A DNA stretch of 64,000 nucleotides from Agroathelia rolfsii (GCA_018343915.1 JABRWF010000006.1:2170001-2234000), one strand, 5' to 3'. Shown: positions 1 to 15,038, counted from the first letter of the stretch. Notes: generated from the letters alone by a model not told the origin. A program made the numbers and translations.

Positions 1-2
1 AC

Positions 3-439
3 AGGGCGGTTTGGCGTGCCGAGATAGAAGAGGCGGAGAAGAAGCAGTCGTTTGCGAAGAGGCTCGAGGGCGTGCTGATGAGTGCATACAAGGATGGCGC
101 GCATATCGGGCTCAAGTACGGCGAAGAAGGGTCCAGCGGCGTACTGACAACGGAAGGCTCGGGAGATTATGTAGTGGAGTATATCAGATGTGGTGGATGG
201 GAGTGGGCACCGGTGAGTAGAAAGAGAGAGAGAAAGAAAAGCCGCTTGTGATTGCGCTGTTCTCATCATCTTTCTCTTTTATTTCTCAGGATTCATCTGA
301 CGAGGATGCACATACGCTCTGCGTCGACGGTACGATCTTTCAGATCGAGAAAGAGGGTCGTGCTGTCTGCACTGCTGCCCGCCCCACCGAATCTGCCGGG
401 TTCATGGTCCACATCGGGGCAGATAAGATCTTGGATTAG
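3..439 (+). CDS. 3' end of an unidentified gene (partial)
   Basis: The reading frame is open from base 3 to a GTGAGT donor at 213, then resumes after an ...TTTCTCAG acceptor at 289 and ends at TAG 437-439. The visible C-terminal part is about 120 residues. It starts with a charged segment (WRAEIEEAEKKQSFAKRLEG) and continues into a mixed Gly/Trp region (CGGWEWAP) and a short acidic to hydrophobic tail ending GADKILD. I see no membrane segment and no family motif, so no function is assigned. The upstream part lies outside the window. The assignment as coding rests on the intact frame across a standard 77-nt intron. Confidence 0.6.
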
Positions 440-639
440 TGGGAATTGACAGTGTCTACTTGCGGAAAGACAGTCACGACTGTGTAGATGGGCAGCAAGA
501 ACTTGATGAGACTTGGATAAATGAATTGTACTAATGTATTATAGCATGATGTTCCAGAGATTATGAAGGAGAAAGAACAGGATAAGAGTTCGAGCAGAGG
601 TCGATGAATAATATCCTGGTCCCCCCTCCTCTCCTCTCC

Positions 640-1690
640 TCACTGTTTGATATGACCGGGAGTGACACCATCGAAAAGTTTGTTCACAACAGCCCTTGTC
701 TTCTGGTGGACCTCGTCTATGGAAACAGAACTATCCAACTAATGAAAAGAGTGGCATTTTAGAAAGCCATTGCAAAGGAGTGACGAGACCAAAGCACTTA
801 CCTCTGCAACTTTACCCTTCTCCTGGAACCATTCGATGACAGGCATCGTTTCATTCTTGTAGGTCACTATATATATATATATATCAGAAACCGAGTCGGA
901 AAACCAAAACCAAAAAAAAGTCAGCCTACCGAATCGCTTTTTGGCACTCTCCACGTTGTCATCCTCCCTCCCACTCGTCTTCGCGCGATGCATAATTCTC
1001 TCGACCATGATCTCTTCCGTCGTCGAATAAAACAGCACGAGACTGCTTTCGCACACCGTCTCCTCAAACTTCTGGGCCTGGTCCATCTTGCGTGGGAACC
1101 CGTCGATGAGGAACCGGCCCTTGCCGTCCGCCCACCCGGCGTGCGTGGACCGCGTGGGGTGCGTGGATGTGCCGTTGAGCGCGTCGCGCATGGCGTTCTC
1201 GAGCAGTTTGATGGTCACCTCCATCGGCACGATCGTCCCCTCGCGGATGTTGGTACGAATCAGCTCGCCGTACTGTGAGCCTGGACGGTTTTGTTCTTCG
1301 CGCAGGAGGTCACCGGCTGTAGACAGAGGGGAAGATGTCAGTTGTCCTTTTTGTGAATCGATCAAGGTGCTTGGAGAGCATTACATACCGGAGAGATGGC
1401 AAAAGTCGAAATCTTGAACTAGCCTCTCGCATTGCGTGCCTTTGCCTGTATAGGATGAAGATGAGACATGGTGCGTGCTGTTGGCAGTCCTGGACGATAC
1501 ACGAACCTGCACCAGGACCACCTAGGACGAACAAGACCGTAACCTTGCTTTTGTCGAACACCGTTCCGGTGGCAGTGGCAGTGGCAGCATCGGTGCTGGA
1601 AGATGGCTCCTTGGGGGCATCACCGCCCTCCTTGTTGTCGTGATGGTGCAAATGGAGCTTGTCGGCAATCTTGTCTAGTATAGCAGGCAT
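640..1690 (-). CDS. URA6: UMP/CMP kinase (uridylate kinase)
   Basis: This nucleoside monophosphate kinase transfers phosphate from ATP to UMP/CMP in pyrimidine nucleotide synthesis. The spliced product is about 263 aa. An N-terminal His- and Ala/Thr-rich extension of about 50 residues precedes the P-loop GGPGAGKGT (about residues 57-65). Then come the NMP-binding segment (SAGDLLREE), the conserved IDGFPR motif (about 151-156), and a lid containing RAKTSGREDDN, the short-lid form typical of UMP/CMP kinases. Four introns are inferred. One cuts the P-loop after GGPGAG, and one carries an (AT)n run just before its acceptor (about 866-884). I chose the ATG at 1690 because the frame upstream of it offers only a TTG. 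The C-terminus ends GVTPGHIKQ. Family identity is firm; the N-terminal extension could affect targeting, which is inference. Confidence 0.9.
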
Positions 1691-1827
1691 CGTCGTCCGA
1701 GTTGTTGTCGTAGTAGTTGTAATCAAAAAAGCAGAAGTAAAAGGACTAATAATGAATAATATTTTATTGATTTATTGATCTATGATGACGTCGATAATGA
1801 TGACGATTATCGATTGTCCGTTCCGTT

Positions 1828-2025
1828 TTACTTGGGCTCTCTATGAATAGGTGGCAAGAGCGGATGGTCGTGCTGCCTAGGCTGGGCTGAAGCCGGGTTG
1901 GTGATCTCTCTTTTCTTGGTGATGTAGACGAAGGTGAGCGTGCTAGCGACGAAGAGGCCGGCAAACAAGAACGGGTTCGGTGCGCGGTTCACTGGCTTGG
2001 GGGGAGGAGGACGAGGGCCTGGCAT
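1828..2025 (-). CDS. Small single-pass membrane protein (65 aa)
   Basis: This is an intronless 65-aa ORF with an ATG at 2025 and TAA at 1828. It has a Pro/Arg-rich N-terminus, one clear hydrophobic segment (about residues 18-37, containing FLFAGLFVASTLTFVYI) followed at once by KKRE, and a Pro/His-rich tail. This layout resembles small mitochondrial inner-membrane proteins or respiratory assembly factors, but I do not recognise a family. It lies 137 bp upstream of the kinase gene on the same strand and is divergent from MIC19 across a 266-bp shared promoter. That pairing weakly supports a mitochondrial role (inference). Small size and lack of homology evidence limit confidence. Confidence 0.55.
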   Translation of the reverse strand: MPGPRPPPPKPVNRAPNPFLFAGLFVASTLTFVYITKKREITNPASAQPRQHDHPLLPPIHREPK

Positions 2026-2291
2026 CTACTACTACGAAATATACAGTAACGATATGACGATATTCGTTATTTCTTGCCAGTTATGGGATCCAATGGAAGA
2101 CCCCGGGTGGTGGATGTGACCGTTATATGTGACTGTGCACTTCCCAAATTTGGACTTTAGATTCCGAAAAGTCCTCTTTGAGATTCCACTGCCGTCAAAG
2201 ACGACACTCTCTCTCCGCACGCGCAACGCGCCGGGTGACACTTTATCATAACGACCTATAGACTTTTTGAACGACAGATACATCTACTACC

Positions 2292-2999
2292 ATGGGAGCT
2301 GGACAATCTACCGCCAACGGCGCCGACGACGAAAAAGTCTTCTACAGCCAAACACCCGTCCAATTCTCCCAGGACGTCGTCAACCACCTCTCGGACCACA
2401 CCGCTTCGACGGAGACAACACCGGAGCGGCAGACGACGCTCGACGCCCACATCCGCGCGCGCATCCAGGCCGAGCTAGCACATTTGCGGCAAGAAGAGGA
2501 GAATGTACGCCAGGAGATTACCAAGGCACTTGAGAAGGAGAACTTGGACCGCGAGCGGGAAATGGCCGGCGAAGAGACTGAGGCGGCTGTTGCTGGCGAG
2601 TCAGAAGGAGGAGTGGGCTCGGTGAAGAGCAGTGCAGCGCTCCAGGGTGATCTGGAGGAGGTTCGCCAGAAGCTGGACAAGTACAAGGCCAAGCAGGAAC
2701 TTACAGAGGCCTTGGAGATCAAGGCTCATGGTGAAGCTGTCGTGAATTGCTACAAGTATGCGCGCAATTATTATCGGTTAATGCTTGTATTTTATTTTGT
2801 TTTCTCATTTTCTTTTTCTTGCAATGTGTCTTTTAGAAACAACCCTACGACGGTCTTGGACTGCTGGCGGGAGGTGCAAACATTCAAAGCATCAATAGCG
2901 GAGCTAGAGAAGGCAAGTTTTGACAAACGTTATGTTACTTTGAACATTTGCTCAGCGGTAATTATCAACATATAGGAGCACGTGAAAACATTACGGTAA
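2292..2999 (+). CDS. MIC19: MICOS subunit Mic19 (DUF1690)
   Basis: Mic19 is a peripheral inner-membrane subunit of the mitochondrial MICOS complex, which binds Mic60 and shapes crista junctions. The spliced protein is about 187 aa. It begins MGAGQST, a fit to the N-myristoylation consensus (Gly2, Ser6), as known for CHCHD3-type proteins. A long charged coiled coil (about 55-145) follows, then a C-terminal Cys pair spaced C-X10-C, ending in CWREVQTFK, as in fungal Mic19. Intron 1 is 2756-2836. The last intron (2913-2975) must start with GC rather than GT (GCAAGT) to give the family-like ending ELEKEHVKTLR. Without that splice the frame reads on for 20 residues of unrelated sequence. Shared divergent promoter with the small membrane protein at 1828-2025. 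Confidence 0.87.
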
Positions 3000-3133
3000 T
3001 AGATGTCACCATAGAGCATACACCCGAGAGACGCTATATTATCCACATACATTTCTCTTTATACATCTAGATCACATCAAGAATCGTGCGAGTCCATAAA
3101 AAGTCGTAACCGTCCAATTCAGACATGTCAAAA

Positions 3134-3170
3134 GAGAGAGAGAGAGAGAGAAGAAAAAGTCCTAATCTAC

Positions 3171-3199
<29 letters not shown>
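3134..3199. repeat. (GA)n tract and A29 homopolymer
   Basis: A short GA dinucleotide run (about 3134-3151) is followed by an uninterrupted run of 29 A (3171-3199), just downstream of MIC19. It could be a slippage-prone microsatellite or the remnant tail of an inserted retrocopy; I saw no target-site duplication that would support the latter. Confidence 0.85.
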
Positions 3200-3203
<4 letters not shown>

Positions 3204-3218
3204 ATTCGAGTGTTCCTA

Positions 3219-3503
3219 CTAGCTTCTCGACGAAGCTCCTCCTGGCACGGAAAGACAAAACTGAATGAATGCATGCCACCTCACTCTGGATGCGCCTATA
3301 TCAACATCGGTATCCCAGCGGTGATGTCCGAGGCCAGATAATGTCGCTACGTACGTTAAAGCGCAATACGTCAATACGGCCTGGACTGGGTTGCGCAATG
3401 AACGCCGAGGAGCAACATACCCAAAGACAATGATAGCCTGTGTTAGTGCAATCAAATCCGCGGTATTTTGCTCGTTCATAGCTTCATGGATATCAACGTC
3501 CAT
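3219..3503 (-). CDS. Doubtful 94-aa ORF
   Basis: A 94-codon frame begins with ATG at 3503. No known domain is visible. Within it, GCACTAACACAG reads like a branch site plus acceptor, GTATGT and GTACGT look like donors, and GATATAG looks like a second acceptor. The true transcript, if any, may therefore be spliced into a different protein. It lies convergent to MIC19 next to the A29 tract. I list it as a possible small gene only; it could equally be non-coding. Confidence 0.25.
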   Translation of the reverse strand: MDVDIHEAMNEQNTADLIALTQAIIVFGYVAPRRSLRNPVQAVLTYCALTYVATLSGLGHHRWDTDVDIGASRVRWHAFIQFCLSVPGGASSRS

Positions 3504-3758
3504 CTTGTCACCGTTCTATTCTTGCTGTCTTTACCGGTCTATTCTTTTTTTCTTCGTGTCTTCTTGTTTTGACGGCTTCCTTCCGAGTCTAGAGAAGCGT
3601 GATCGTCGCTGGCAATGTGGTAATATGTGCCGTTATGTGGAGTGCCAACACACTACCTCCAAGCCTTTGCGATTTTCGGAAAAGGCCAGATATGAAATGA
3701 TCCCTGGAGATGGCGGAGCAGATGAAGAAGATGATGGGCGGTGGTGCCAATAGCGGTT

Positions 3759-4322
3759 TTAGGCGGCAAATCTGATCGTGCGATCGTTGCTTTCGCTCGG
3801 ATGGCGGGAATGTGAGTCGAGCGCGACCGATCTAGGTGTGGAGAACATCGTCGAGGCATTATGTCTTGTGTTTTCTCGTACAGTCAAAGCATCGATCTGA
3901 GTCAAATCAAAAGGCAGGATTAGAATATTAAGAGAGATGTTCATTTTTGGATTGAACAGGGATGGTAGTAGTGGCACAAGGCACGCCGGCTGAGATGCAA
4001 CATATCGAATATATGCTTTCATTGCAAGACCGTATATACATACCAGTTCTTGTCTTCTCTTCCTCTCTTTACGCTTGATCGACCGACCCCAGAGAATCCA
4101 GCCTACAACAGCGGCAATAGCCAAAAAAGAGCCGCCTAAGATGCCACCGATGATAGCCCCTACTGGATAGCTGCTGCCGCTACTGCCCGAAATGGAGGCA
4201 GAAGCGTTTCCGGCAGAGACGGCAGCTCCGGTTGCTGACGAGGCACCAGAAGTCGAGTAGACGGTGACGATCTGTGGGACGGCAGAGACAAGCGAGATGG
4301 TGGTGATAGTGGAGACAGACAT
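3759..4322 (-). CDS. Ser/Ala-rich single-pass membrane protein
   Basis: Two exons (4322-4044 and 3896-3759) encode about 138 aa. The N-terminal half is a Ser/Thr/Ala-rich ectodomain of about 50 residues suited to O-glycosylation. A Gly-rich transmembrane helix follows (about 53-78, with IIGGILGGSFLAIAAVVGWI) and then a strongly basic stop-transfer stretch (KRKERKRRQ). The short cytosolic tail is Ser/Arg-rich. The topology resembles Mid2/Wsc-type cell-wall sensors in miniature and the Axl2-like membrane proteins common in agaricomycetes, but the ectodomain is too short for a confident match. The 147-nt intron is a multiple of three and contains no stop codon, so an unspliced transcript would encode a 187-aa form. 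Confidence 0.6.
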   Translation of the reverse strand: MSVSTITTISLVSAVPQIVTVYSTSGASSATGAAVSAGNASASISGSSGSSYPVGAIIGGILGGSFLAIAAVVGWILWGRSIKRKERKRRQELVCIYGLAMKAYIRYVASQPACLVPLLPSLFNPKMNISLNILILPFDLTQIDALTVRENTRHNASTMFSTPRSVALDSHSRHPSESNDRTIRFAA

Positions 4323-4760
4323 GGCAAGCGTGAAAAAGACCCAGAGAGATAGAGGGAGAGAGAAGGGAGGGGAGTAGGGAACGAGGCTGGCTGGCTATGC
4401 TGTAACTGGATATGTACACATGTAGCGTTGATTGATTTATGCATCAGCAGGCGCTACGTATGCACTCGGTGATTCGACCCCGTATGGCTATAACCCCAGA
4501 CACACTCTTCACCCTAGCACATTGCCAGCTCGAGCATGAGGCAGGTGCTTATAGGTAATAGACATGTCCACGCCGTAGTCTCGTGCTAACATCGGCGCAG
4601 CATTTGTCCATGTTATATCCTTAGCAGCAACATGTTACAAAAACAGTCCACAATGGTCTCTGTATGTTGTGTGCGATATGAAGAAAAAATAACAAAAGGT
4701 ACTACAATAATACATCTCCTCCAACACCCCCAGCCAGAATTACCATCACCATCGATAATG
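4323..4760. other. Intergenic, promoter of the membrane protein gene
   Basis: About 440 bases lie between the start of the membrane protein gene and the 3' end of CDC5. No ORF with coding character, RNA gene or repeat was seen. It should hold the promoter of the left gene and the polyadenylation region of CDC5. Confidence 0.5.
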
Positions 4761-7834
<3,074 letters not shown>

Positions 7835-9622
7835 GACAGCAGATTAGACCAACCGCGTCAGAAGTCAACGAAAGCAAGTGTTAATAAAGAAATGGTCACA
7901 GTCGTTTGGCGGAGAAGCTTCCGGTAATGACGACCAACGCAAGTGGCCACCAACGAATTGAATCGGAGATTTAAATATGTGTGGCTGGCGCCACCACATA
8001 TTGTCACGGTCGCATCGACGAGTGATTGTTGACCAAATTACAACCTGAATATTTTGCTCGCATTATTTATGACTTGGGGAAAGCTCTATAGCTCAGGAAC
8101 TCCAGCGTTGCCGTCTGAGATCGATGATGGACTTCTGATCACTTACGTTCAACATATGTTTCCTATAAAGAGGAAGATTAGTAGATGCTCACGATTCAAT
8201 TTGACAAGGAAGCAGCATGTTTTTTTTTTCCTGGTTCAACTGGTTCGCTCTCGCTCTATCTTATGTCCGCACCTACATGCTTTTTGTCTGCTTTGCCTTG
8301 GCCGGAGTCATCCGACGAATCAAGGTCACCCATCCTTTCTTAGCCATCATCAGCTGCGCAGAGGTGGCGGCGGCGTCTCCATCCTGGCTGTTTGTGCTCC
8401 TCATACAAGAATTTTTTAGGTTGCCGCTAAACATGCTGGCTATGTCTCTCTTTTGCTTGGCCATCATCCTGTGATCGGCTTACTAGCCCCACGCACCCTC
8501 ATATTTACACAACTACGCACGTTGTTCGGTACGGCTTCTGTTGTGCCTACTCTAGCGACGGAATGTTTACCAGAGAAACAAACGGTGTTCGCATCTTTCG
8601 TCTTGGCACGAAACCTTGTCTTGCCGTGCCCATTACCTTTCCCCATTTCTCCATGATAACCAGATGCATCTCCCCTCCGCTCACGGCCTCTTATGGCTTG
8701 CACACGCGATAGACGGGGAATGATGGCGATGTTCGCTCACACGGTCTAGTCCTACCCCCTCCCCCTCCTGGTTCGTGTAAAACGATGGTCATCAACCGGT
8801 CACCCTTGGCACAAAATCCATTTCCGATCCCCGGCCGGTTATCATCTCGTCGTTTTTTTCCATCTCTATCACTTTATGTTGTTTGTGGTCATCCATTCAT
8901 CATTATCTATTGTTGTTTGTCCCTTGCCCCTGCTTTTTATCTTCTCAAATAGTAACCCCGGAAACCCCGGTACTGATTGCGATCATGATGACGCATTGGG
9001 AAATTAGATTAACATAATGAATCTCACCTCGATAAATATGGACGTGAACCTCTAGTACACCTGGGCCTGTATGTATGCACGGGTGCAGAGGTCATTGGTG
9101 GCTTATATGACGCTCATTTCCATGTGGCATACTAAAAGAGACTATTTTATGCGATGCATATGTGTGTTAGATTCAAAACAAAATATAGGCACGTCGTCTC
9201 AGCTGTCAACTTCTCTGCCTATTACTTCCACTTGCCGCGGAGGAAAGAGACGAGGCCGCTTATGAGCTATTTTCTCTCTGTCCTTTTCGACCGCGGAGGA
9301 TCAGCGCTCAGTAGCAGTAAGAAAGGTACAATAATTAGCGCTACCATGGGCTTGACGCCACAACGGACTATTTAGAATGACTGCGTTTAGAGGGTTTCCG
9401 TGGAGGAGACAAGTATCGGCTTGACGAGACATTGAGACGTCGTGCGTGTATACTGCGCCTCCTAGGATATCAAAGACATATTTTTGTGCATCATGATTCC
9501 GCATCAAGGTTGATGTGCATAGCTTAGCATCCTCGGAGCATCGCAAAGCACTGTCGTCGAGGACGTAAGTGTATTTCCTCTCCCTTGGAAACGTCCAGAT
9601 CAAAGAACAATAACGAACCTGT

Positions 9623-9647
9623 TCTCTCTCTCTCTCTCTCTCTCTCT
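9623..9647. repeat. (TC)n microsatellite
   Basis: About twelve uninterrupted TC units in the gene-free region. Confidence 0.9.
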
Positions 9648-10267
9648 TCCCTTTAGTTTCTTCTTTACGTATCCAGACAGGCTTTGATCCCTGCTGTCTC
9701 TGTCCGTTTGTGGTATGATTACGGTTCAACCCTGAGTGTCCGAAAAAAAAAAACAATACAGCTTACTCCACCAACCCACACAATCATCTAAAATCTATTC
9801 TTATGTATACATTACCGCTATTTCATACAAAAAATAGGCTATTCTAGATGTGAATAAATTGCCCGACCTCCCCCTTCATCTGCGGTGGTTTTGAATCTTA
9901 CCGATATGACTGCATGTGCATTTACTCGGCGTAGTCTACAATGGGCTCATATGTACATACATGTACTTTATATATGAGCAAGAGAATGGTAAATGAACCC
10001 AGTCGGGATTATCTGTAACACCGTGCCCGTGCGAATCTTCCGAATGCCGGTACATTACACAAACCCCAGGCTGGCAACCCAATGGTGACCCGTACTACGG
10101 GAAGACTCGTATCGGCAACTCCGGATGGGGGGGATATCAATTAATCCCATGAGGAGGGATCGGTAGCCTTTTTGTCCAGGTCTGGAGTTAGTTAGGGTGG
10201 TCGATAATCTACGAAAACTCGAGCCTACGACCGGATCCATGGCGCCCGTCCACAGGCAACGAACTCG

Positions 10268-10306
10268 ACACACACACACACACACATACACACACACGCA
10301 CACACG
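10268..10306. repeat. Imperfect (CA)n microsatellite
   Basis: A CA dinucleotide run with single-base interruptions (CATA, CGCA) in the gene-free region. It makes the spurious VCVCV-rich ORFs on the minus strand. Confidence 0.9.
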
Positions 10307-11866
10307 GCTCTAAGACGGGGAAGAAGAATGTATATGTAAGAAATAAAATATAATATACGTGCTATCTCTCGGAGAGCGAGCTTTGTGTCAGTGTGTACCT
10401 GAAAAGTGTTGGGTCCAGACTGTGCGCTTGAGATTGAGCGGCGCATGTTAATGGGAGCAGCTCGAGTAGAACTGAATGATCAACAAATCGGCTTTATCTC
10501 GACACATCTCATGTGGATAACTGGTTGACACTGGCGTTGGCAAGCACGGCAACAAGGCGGATCATGATGTGTGCATGGGCCATACCCATATCATCGCTGG
10601 GCAATAGTGTGAGGAATGGCTTGGCAAAGAAGACACAGAATAGAGTTGTGTGCCAGTATGTGCGTGCAATTCATAGTTGTTGCATGACTCATACGCATGA
10701 TGCTGGTGAGAGCCTCGTCAAGGTCTCTCATTCTTTTCCCTTCGCTCTTCCGTCCCAAGCAGTAATCCGTTCCGATGGCGGCGGTTGTCATATCTCAAGA
10801 ACTCTCGAGTCGAGAAAACAAAGAGTCGGTGTCAATATACTATATATTATATATACGTATTAAATGACGGTAACAATGATATTGCCAACGTCACTGCTAT
10901 GCACCACCTGATCGATGTCCGATTGATTGCAAAACCGAACGCAGAACCGTCCCCGGAGTCGTGTGATAGATAATGATGGGCATGGTGTGGGGATACGTAG
11001 ACACTCGATGGTCAGCGCCAAAAGAGGAAGGCAGAAGTGTGGGGGAGACTCGGTAGAACATGCCAGCGATGGCGGCCTACCATTATACAAGGTGATGATT
11101 CGGATGGCTCGGATGATGATTAGATGAGCTCAGGCGGACCAAGAAGATGCCGATGGGAGGCTGGACAATGGCAATGTGCGTGGAAGGTAAGCTGGGGGCG
11201 CCATGGATTGGTCACTGGCACGGTAACCTGACCTGGGTCAAACTGGGTCGGTCAGATCCAGAGCTTAAGAACTTCTCTCGTGCTGACAACTGGATAATTA
11301 CATAGCAGACCGGTCGGAGAATATGCATTACACCATACTGTTAGTGGATGTAGACTCAGGCCCATCGTCTCCTCCGAGTCTTCTGCTCCACCAGTAACAG
11401 TGTGTGTACGATGCATGTCTACGCTGTCAAAATAGTGCCAATGGCCGCTGGTGGCCACCACGCCCGCTCCGGTGTACAATCGGAGAACCGTGCGGGCTCT
11501 CAGTGCGGCACCCCGAGCTTGCACACCATGATCCCGGTCTCAGTACGCACCCGATGCCATCATTTGAATAAGCATCATAGGTATCAATAAATGGAGTAGG
11601 TCGGATATTATATATACGTTGTGGGATGATGATTTTAATCTTGCGGAAATCCGCGATCGTACTTACGATACGCAGTCGGACGATGGTGGTGGTGGTGCGA
11701 TTAATTTTGATGGATACATGTACGTGCATGATACGTATGCATATACGGTTTCCTAGATTTCTTCATTGTGCGTGGGGTTTATATATATATATCTACTTAC
11801 CGGAGGACTGTGGTCATCGGTGTTGTTATTCAAGCTGTTATTGACGCCCGTTGCCACGTTATGAAG

Positions 11867-11886
11867 ACATACACACACACACACAC
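11867..11886. repeat. (AC)n microsatellite
   Basis: Short perfect AC run in the gene-free region. Confidence 0.8.
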
Positions 11887-13650
11887 TTGCTAAGAAAAGA
11901 ATGTGTTGGCCGCAAGTTATTCTGCCGTCTCGTCTCGTCTATTCATCTGTTTTACTCCCCTCGCCAAAATACAAGGGCAATAAATAAATAAATAAAATTT
12001 GAATTACGGGTAGGTATGTGATTGCTGGCAGTAACACAGTCCGATCCGATCCCTGTAACTTTCATTCGACCAACGACTGTCGATAAGGCCTAAGAATCGA
12101 ATATGGGAGTATGCAAAATTAAATACGATTAGCAATACGGTAAGTAGCTATTGAAAAAATCAAATGACACAGTGCGGCAGTAACAGCGAAGCGAAACGCG
12201 GAAGGAAGAATATATATACATGTAGCTCTAGATTCCCATGGGTGGAGTCAATGTCTCTGACTTTGTCAAGGACGATCGCATGCAATATGTAAATATGCAT
12301 CTGTCATGAAACCAAACGGAGACGGAGGTGGGGCCAAGCAGGCGGTGCCTTCCATTCCTTACTCGCCCAGACGTTCACTAGGCAGACCTGAGTACACTAC
12401 AGTTCGTTTACCGGATAAACTGAGAATTCGAAAGAACATGTGGAAAATGAAGAAGGAAAGAAAAAAAAAGAAAGAAAGAAAGATCGGCAGGACCTAGCCA
12501 ACTAACTATCGACTGTCAGCGCCTGTCACTAGCACCGACCACACCACTTCCGACAATGACGGCGCGGTCTTGGCATGTAAAATTTCCTAATTTTGGCATG
12601 TCCGGATTGTGAAATGACTGCAATGATGATGATGACGCTTGGTGTGTGTGTGTCCATGAATGCAAAAGCACCGTTTCACGATGTAGGTGTATATACAAAA
12701 AATGAGAGCAACATATACAAACATTTATTTTGGGTTTCAATTATTGCAGCTACACATAGCTATCGCCGCTATCTATTTCATTCCACCCATTCAGCTGCGA
12801 GGCGAACAAGTATGCATTAAGGAATACCAAGACAATAGAGGAGCATGATATTTCTTTTTTAGCTTTGATAGCCTCGACGTGTCAATTTTATTAGGGGCAG
12901 AAACGGATTTGACAGAGAAAGGGGGAAACGAGACTCGGAAGGCGAAGAAGCAAACGCGGGAAAAAAAAAATAGAAGGATCGGAAAATTGACAGTTCGGCG
13001 ACTAGAGCCGAAGCAATGTAATATGAAGAAGGCAGCCGAGCTTCGGTAGCTCGGTTCGTTTGATTCCCGCCGTCAGTCGTCAGTTACTACTGCGCGCCTG
13101 TTACACAGTCCTGAGAGTGGGGCCGTCGTTGTTCCGCTCAGACTGGAGTGTAGCCTACCGACTGTATAGTAGGCTGGAATTGTTAGTTCGTGTTATAGCA
13201 ACAATTGCAGCATGTAGGGGTAGTATTGTGCTAATAAGCTGCGGCGTCAGAGTTGATTGCTCCACCATGTAGAGCTAAAAAAAAAAAAGGCAGGCCATAC
13301 ACACAGGTGGCTACCAATGGATTGGGAGGGGAGGGGAGGAGGGGCAGTAGATAGCCAGCTATCTCGTCGTGAATAGTAGCAATTCTAACTTTGATTACAA
13401 TGGTATCCATTGTCCAGCCAGCTGCAGTAGGAGCATGATAATCATCATATATGTCTTGGCTCTCGTCGCTATCAAGGTTACATCACATTCAGATTGAGAG
13501 TAGGACATGGGACAATTCCCATTCCGTGACAACAACGATGCGAGCGTGAGGCGGCAGCGGCAGGAGGTCAGTCAGCAGCCCAGCTGGCCAGTCAAGAACT
13601 CTGCTTGAAGCGGCGAAAAGAGCCGGCTCGTTTGAGAGAGGGCAAGCATT

Positions 13651-13674
13651 CACACACACACACACACGCACACA
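13651..13674. repeat. (CA)n microsatellite
   Basis: CA run with one CG interruption, inside the long low-complexity minus-strand ORF. Confidence 0.85.
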
Positions 13675-15038
13675 GACCAGAGCTCGGTCTTCATGACCGA
13701 CTCGAGAGACAGCCGTGTCGGCTCGGGTTGTAATTGATCGTGGTGATGAATAGTATAATGATGCTAATATTGATGATGATAAATAAACGCGAACGTGTAA
13801 ACAACAAACAAGACGGCATTCAACGGCGTTAGGAGTTGACTTATTCTTTTTGAGGCCAGACCACCGTGCTGCACGCTGTTTAGTGTGTGGATGCGTATTT
13901 GTAAATGTGGGCGAGCTCTTGCAGCATGGGCCCCGTTCAGATGCCAGGCCTAAGCAGTGTGTTTGTTGGAGCGGCGCTCGAGTAAAATGGTGAATGACGA
14001 GCACACAATCTCGACTTACGTTACTGGCGCTTGTGTCGTCAGGATCAACAAAAAGCACCAGGAAAAAAAAAGGCAGGGAAAAAGAAGGAAGAGAAAAGCA
14101 TACAGAACTGATCGATCTCGTGATCGGCACTCCGGAGAGCAGGAGGCTTGCCGAAAAAGGCAGGAAGGGAATCCTAACTCTACTCGGGTTGGCCAACAAA
14201 ACCCCGATTGTTGGCAGATGGGACTTGTCGTGCCGCGCCGTTAAACACCGGTTTCATCGCGCGATTGGGCTGCTTGAGGAAGTGTCTGATGCTCGTTCGT
14301 TTGACTATCTCGCTCGCTCGTGCCGTTCGTCTCACTCCACTCGCAGATTCTCTCAGTTCTTGCGCTGGAAGAGCGGACGTCCGACCAGGTTGTCGTTGTC
14401 AACGATATATTCTATATGGGTTCATCATATGTTTCCTGTTTCTCTCAATCGCGCGCGCGACGGGTATGGTGAGTGGAGTTGAAGGTCGGGATTGACGCAG
14501 ATGACGAATGGGACCCAGGGGAGAGAGCGCGTGAGAGAGGGGAAAGGGAGAGGATGAGCTTCTTTGAAGGATTACGTTAAAATGAAATACCGATAAGAAA
14601 ACCGGGGACAAAGGATGCGGTGCAGGAGAACAAAATAGTATGATGGCCTGTAGAAGAGAGTGATGCATGATTTTCTGTGGTTTTCTTCTCTCTCTCATTC
14701 CTGCTCGAATCCTAATACTCAGGCCCCTCCTCAGCTGGGAGAGTGACTGGTGGGAATGATGGGATGGATTATGAAACACAGAGGGCAGGATCGGGAAATG
14801 GTGGCTACAAGGGGGGGATGGGATGCAGGGACCCCGGGCTGGGGTGACACGGGGTCATTTTAGCCGGTGACTTAAGAAGGCCGGCAAATGGTCCGGCCTG
14901 GAGATCCAAGGGAGAGATAGCCGCGCGTGGCGATGAGTTGATTTCCCCCTTTGAGTTGACCGAGCCGGCTGTAGGCGTTGTTCAGTTACTCCAATAAATA
15001 ATATTCCCTCCCCTTTCCTGCCCTTTCCTCGTAACTCG

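Noticed and set aside
3171..3199. A29 tract as the poly(A) tail of a retrogene
   Set aside because: No adjacent retrocopied coding sequence or target-site duplication was seen.
9301..9756. 151-aa minus-strand ORF
   Set aside because: Includes the (TC)n repeat as an Arg-Glu run and a poly-Phe start from a homopolymer; no sign of a real protein.
13036..13054. Hairpin CCGAGC-loop-GCTCGG near a GGTTCG sequence
   Set aside because: A 6-bp stem with a 7-nt loop, but no further cloverleaf pairing; not a tRNA and not strong enough to call a structured RNA.
13489..14199. 711-nt minus-strand ORF in the gene-free region
   Set aside because: Low-complexity product that reads through a CA repeat (VCVRVCVCV); no domain, no splice context, and an overlapping + strand ORF of similar length. 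Probably chance.
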